A stretch of DNA of 5,840 bases from a bacterium (lineage in GTDB: Bacteria; CG03). A program made the position numbers and the translations under genes. Shown here piece after piece: positions 5,690 through 5,840 of the stretch. Position 1 is the first letter of the stretch, and each line of letters opens with the position of its first letter. The stretch covers positions 1 through 5,840 of the forward strand of contig VMTI01000053.1 in NCBI GenBank assembly GCA_013791675.1. Direction: 5' to 3'. Under the pieces are notes generated by a model. The model did no database searches and was not told where the DNA came from. It saw only the letters and a program-made list of their open reading frames with translations.

Positions 5690-5840
5690 CAAACTTCCCC
5701 TTCCTTTTTTTAGCGTCATTATGCCCTGCCTTAATCCTGTCTAACAATCGTTTATCAGATTTGATTTGAGACATCTCAATTGAATCCGCATAATAAGAAT
5801 CTTCTATATCCGTCAACACCCTCGTTGTGATAAAATTAGA
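5682..5840 (-). CDS. Antitoxin of the RelE/ParE pair, C-terminal part (5' end outside window)
   Basis: An open frame enters at the right edge and runs 52 codons to TAG at 5684-5682. The visible protein reads ITTRVLTDIEDSYYADSIE (4-22) and ends DKRLLDRIKAGHNDAKKRKG (29-48) plus KFVE. A charged, helical C-terminus with a phrase of the type D-x-x-L-L-x-R-I-K-x-G is what one sees in Phd/YefM-like antitoxins, where this tail wraps the toxin. The 8-nt overlap with the downstream toxin frame gives the usual antitoxin-first order. The N-terminal DNA-binding half, which would settle the family and autoregulation, is outside the window. Its role as antitoxin is inferred mainly from position. The family assignment is tentative. 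Confidence 0.7.
   Translation of the reverse strand, partial: SNFITTRVLTDIEDSYYADSIEMSQIKSDKRLLDRIKAGHNDAKKRKGKFVE
5697..5705 (-). promoter_or_regulatory. Shine-Dalgarno that favours a TTG start for the toxin
   Basis: The minus strand reads AGGAAGGGG at 5705-5697, inside the last codons of the antitoxin frame and seven bases before TTG at 5689. It lies downstream of the ATG at 5719, so it cannot serve that codon. The ATG has only a weaker AAGGCAGGG region before it. An adjacent TTG at 5692 is also possible. Confidence 0.6.

Noticed and set aside
1..5840. CRISPR array, tRNA, rRNA or a novel defence system
   Set aside because: I saw no regularly spaced direct repeats, no tRNA-like cloverleaf and no rRNA-like stretch. 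The only defence-like genes are the common toxin-antitoxin pair at the right edge.

Overview
This window looks like ordinary chromosomal DNA of a mid-G+C, Gram-negative-type bacterium. It carries one fragment of an accessory module. I cannot place the species. A DnaE1-type polymerase with an intact PHP domain, a CvfB-like S1 protein, a secreted TPR protein and small palindromic intergenic elements would fit several under-cultured phyla, such as Elusimicrobiota or Omnitrophota; that is a weak guess. No new multi-gene system is visible.

Layout. Positions 1-288 are non-coding. At the left edge there is a strong-looking promoter reading leftwards out of the window, then two tandem hairpins, then an 86-bp unit with imperfect inverted ends. 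Positions 289-1128 (+) encode a CvfB/YitL-like RNA-binding protein with S1 domains and a winged helix. It converges on a leftward transcription unit. The 83-nt gap between them (1129-1211) holds two adjacent hairpins that may end transcription or belong to a dispersed palindromic repeat.

The leftward unit, read from the right edge, starts with the C-terminal part of a probable antitoxin (5840-5682). This overlaps a RelE/ParE-family toxin (best start TTG at 5689, end 5405). A 133-nt gap with a candidate extended -10 promoter follows. Next comes dnaE, the replicative DNA polymerase III alpha subunit (5271-1858). After a 37-nt gap there is a small exported TPR protein (1820-1212), probably in the same transcript as dnaE.

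How the genes relate. DnaE is the housekeeping anchor. Its nine PHP metal ligands, three catalytic aspartates and an internal beta-clamp motif are all present, so it is predicted to be active and possibly self-proofreading. The TPR protein is probably an envelope protein that merely shares transcription with dnaE. The toxin-antitoxin pair is clearly more AT-rich than dnaE and is a likely horizontal acquisition next to a core gene. The main annotation corrections are later starts for dnaE, the TPR gene and the toxin, and a partial antitoxin gene cut by the window edge.
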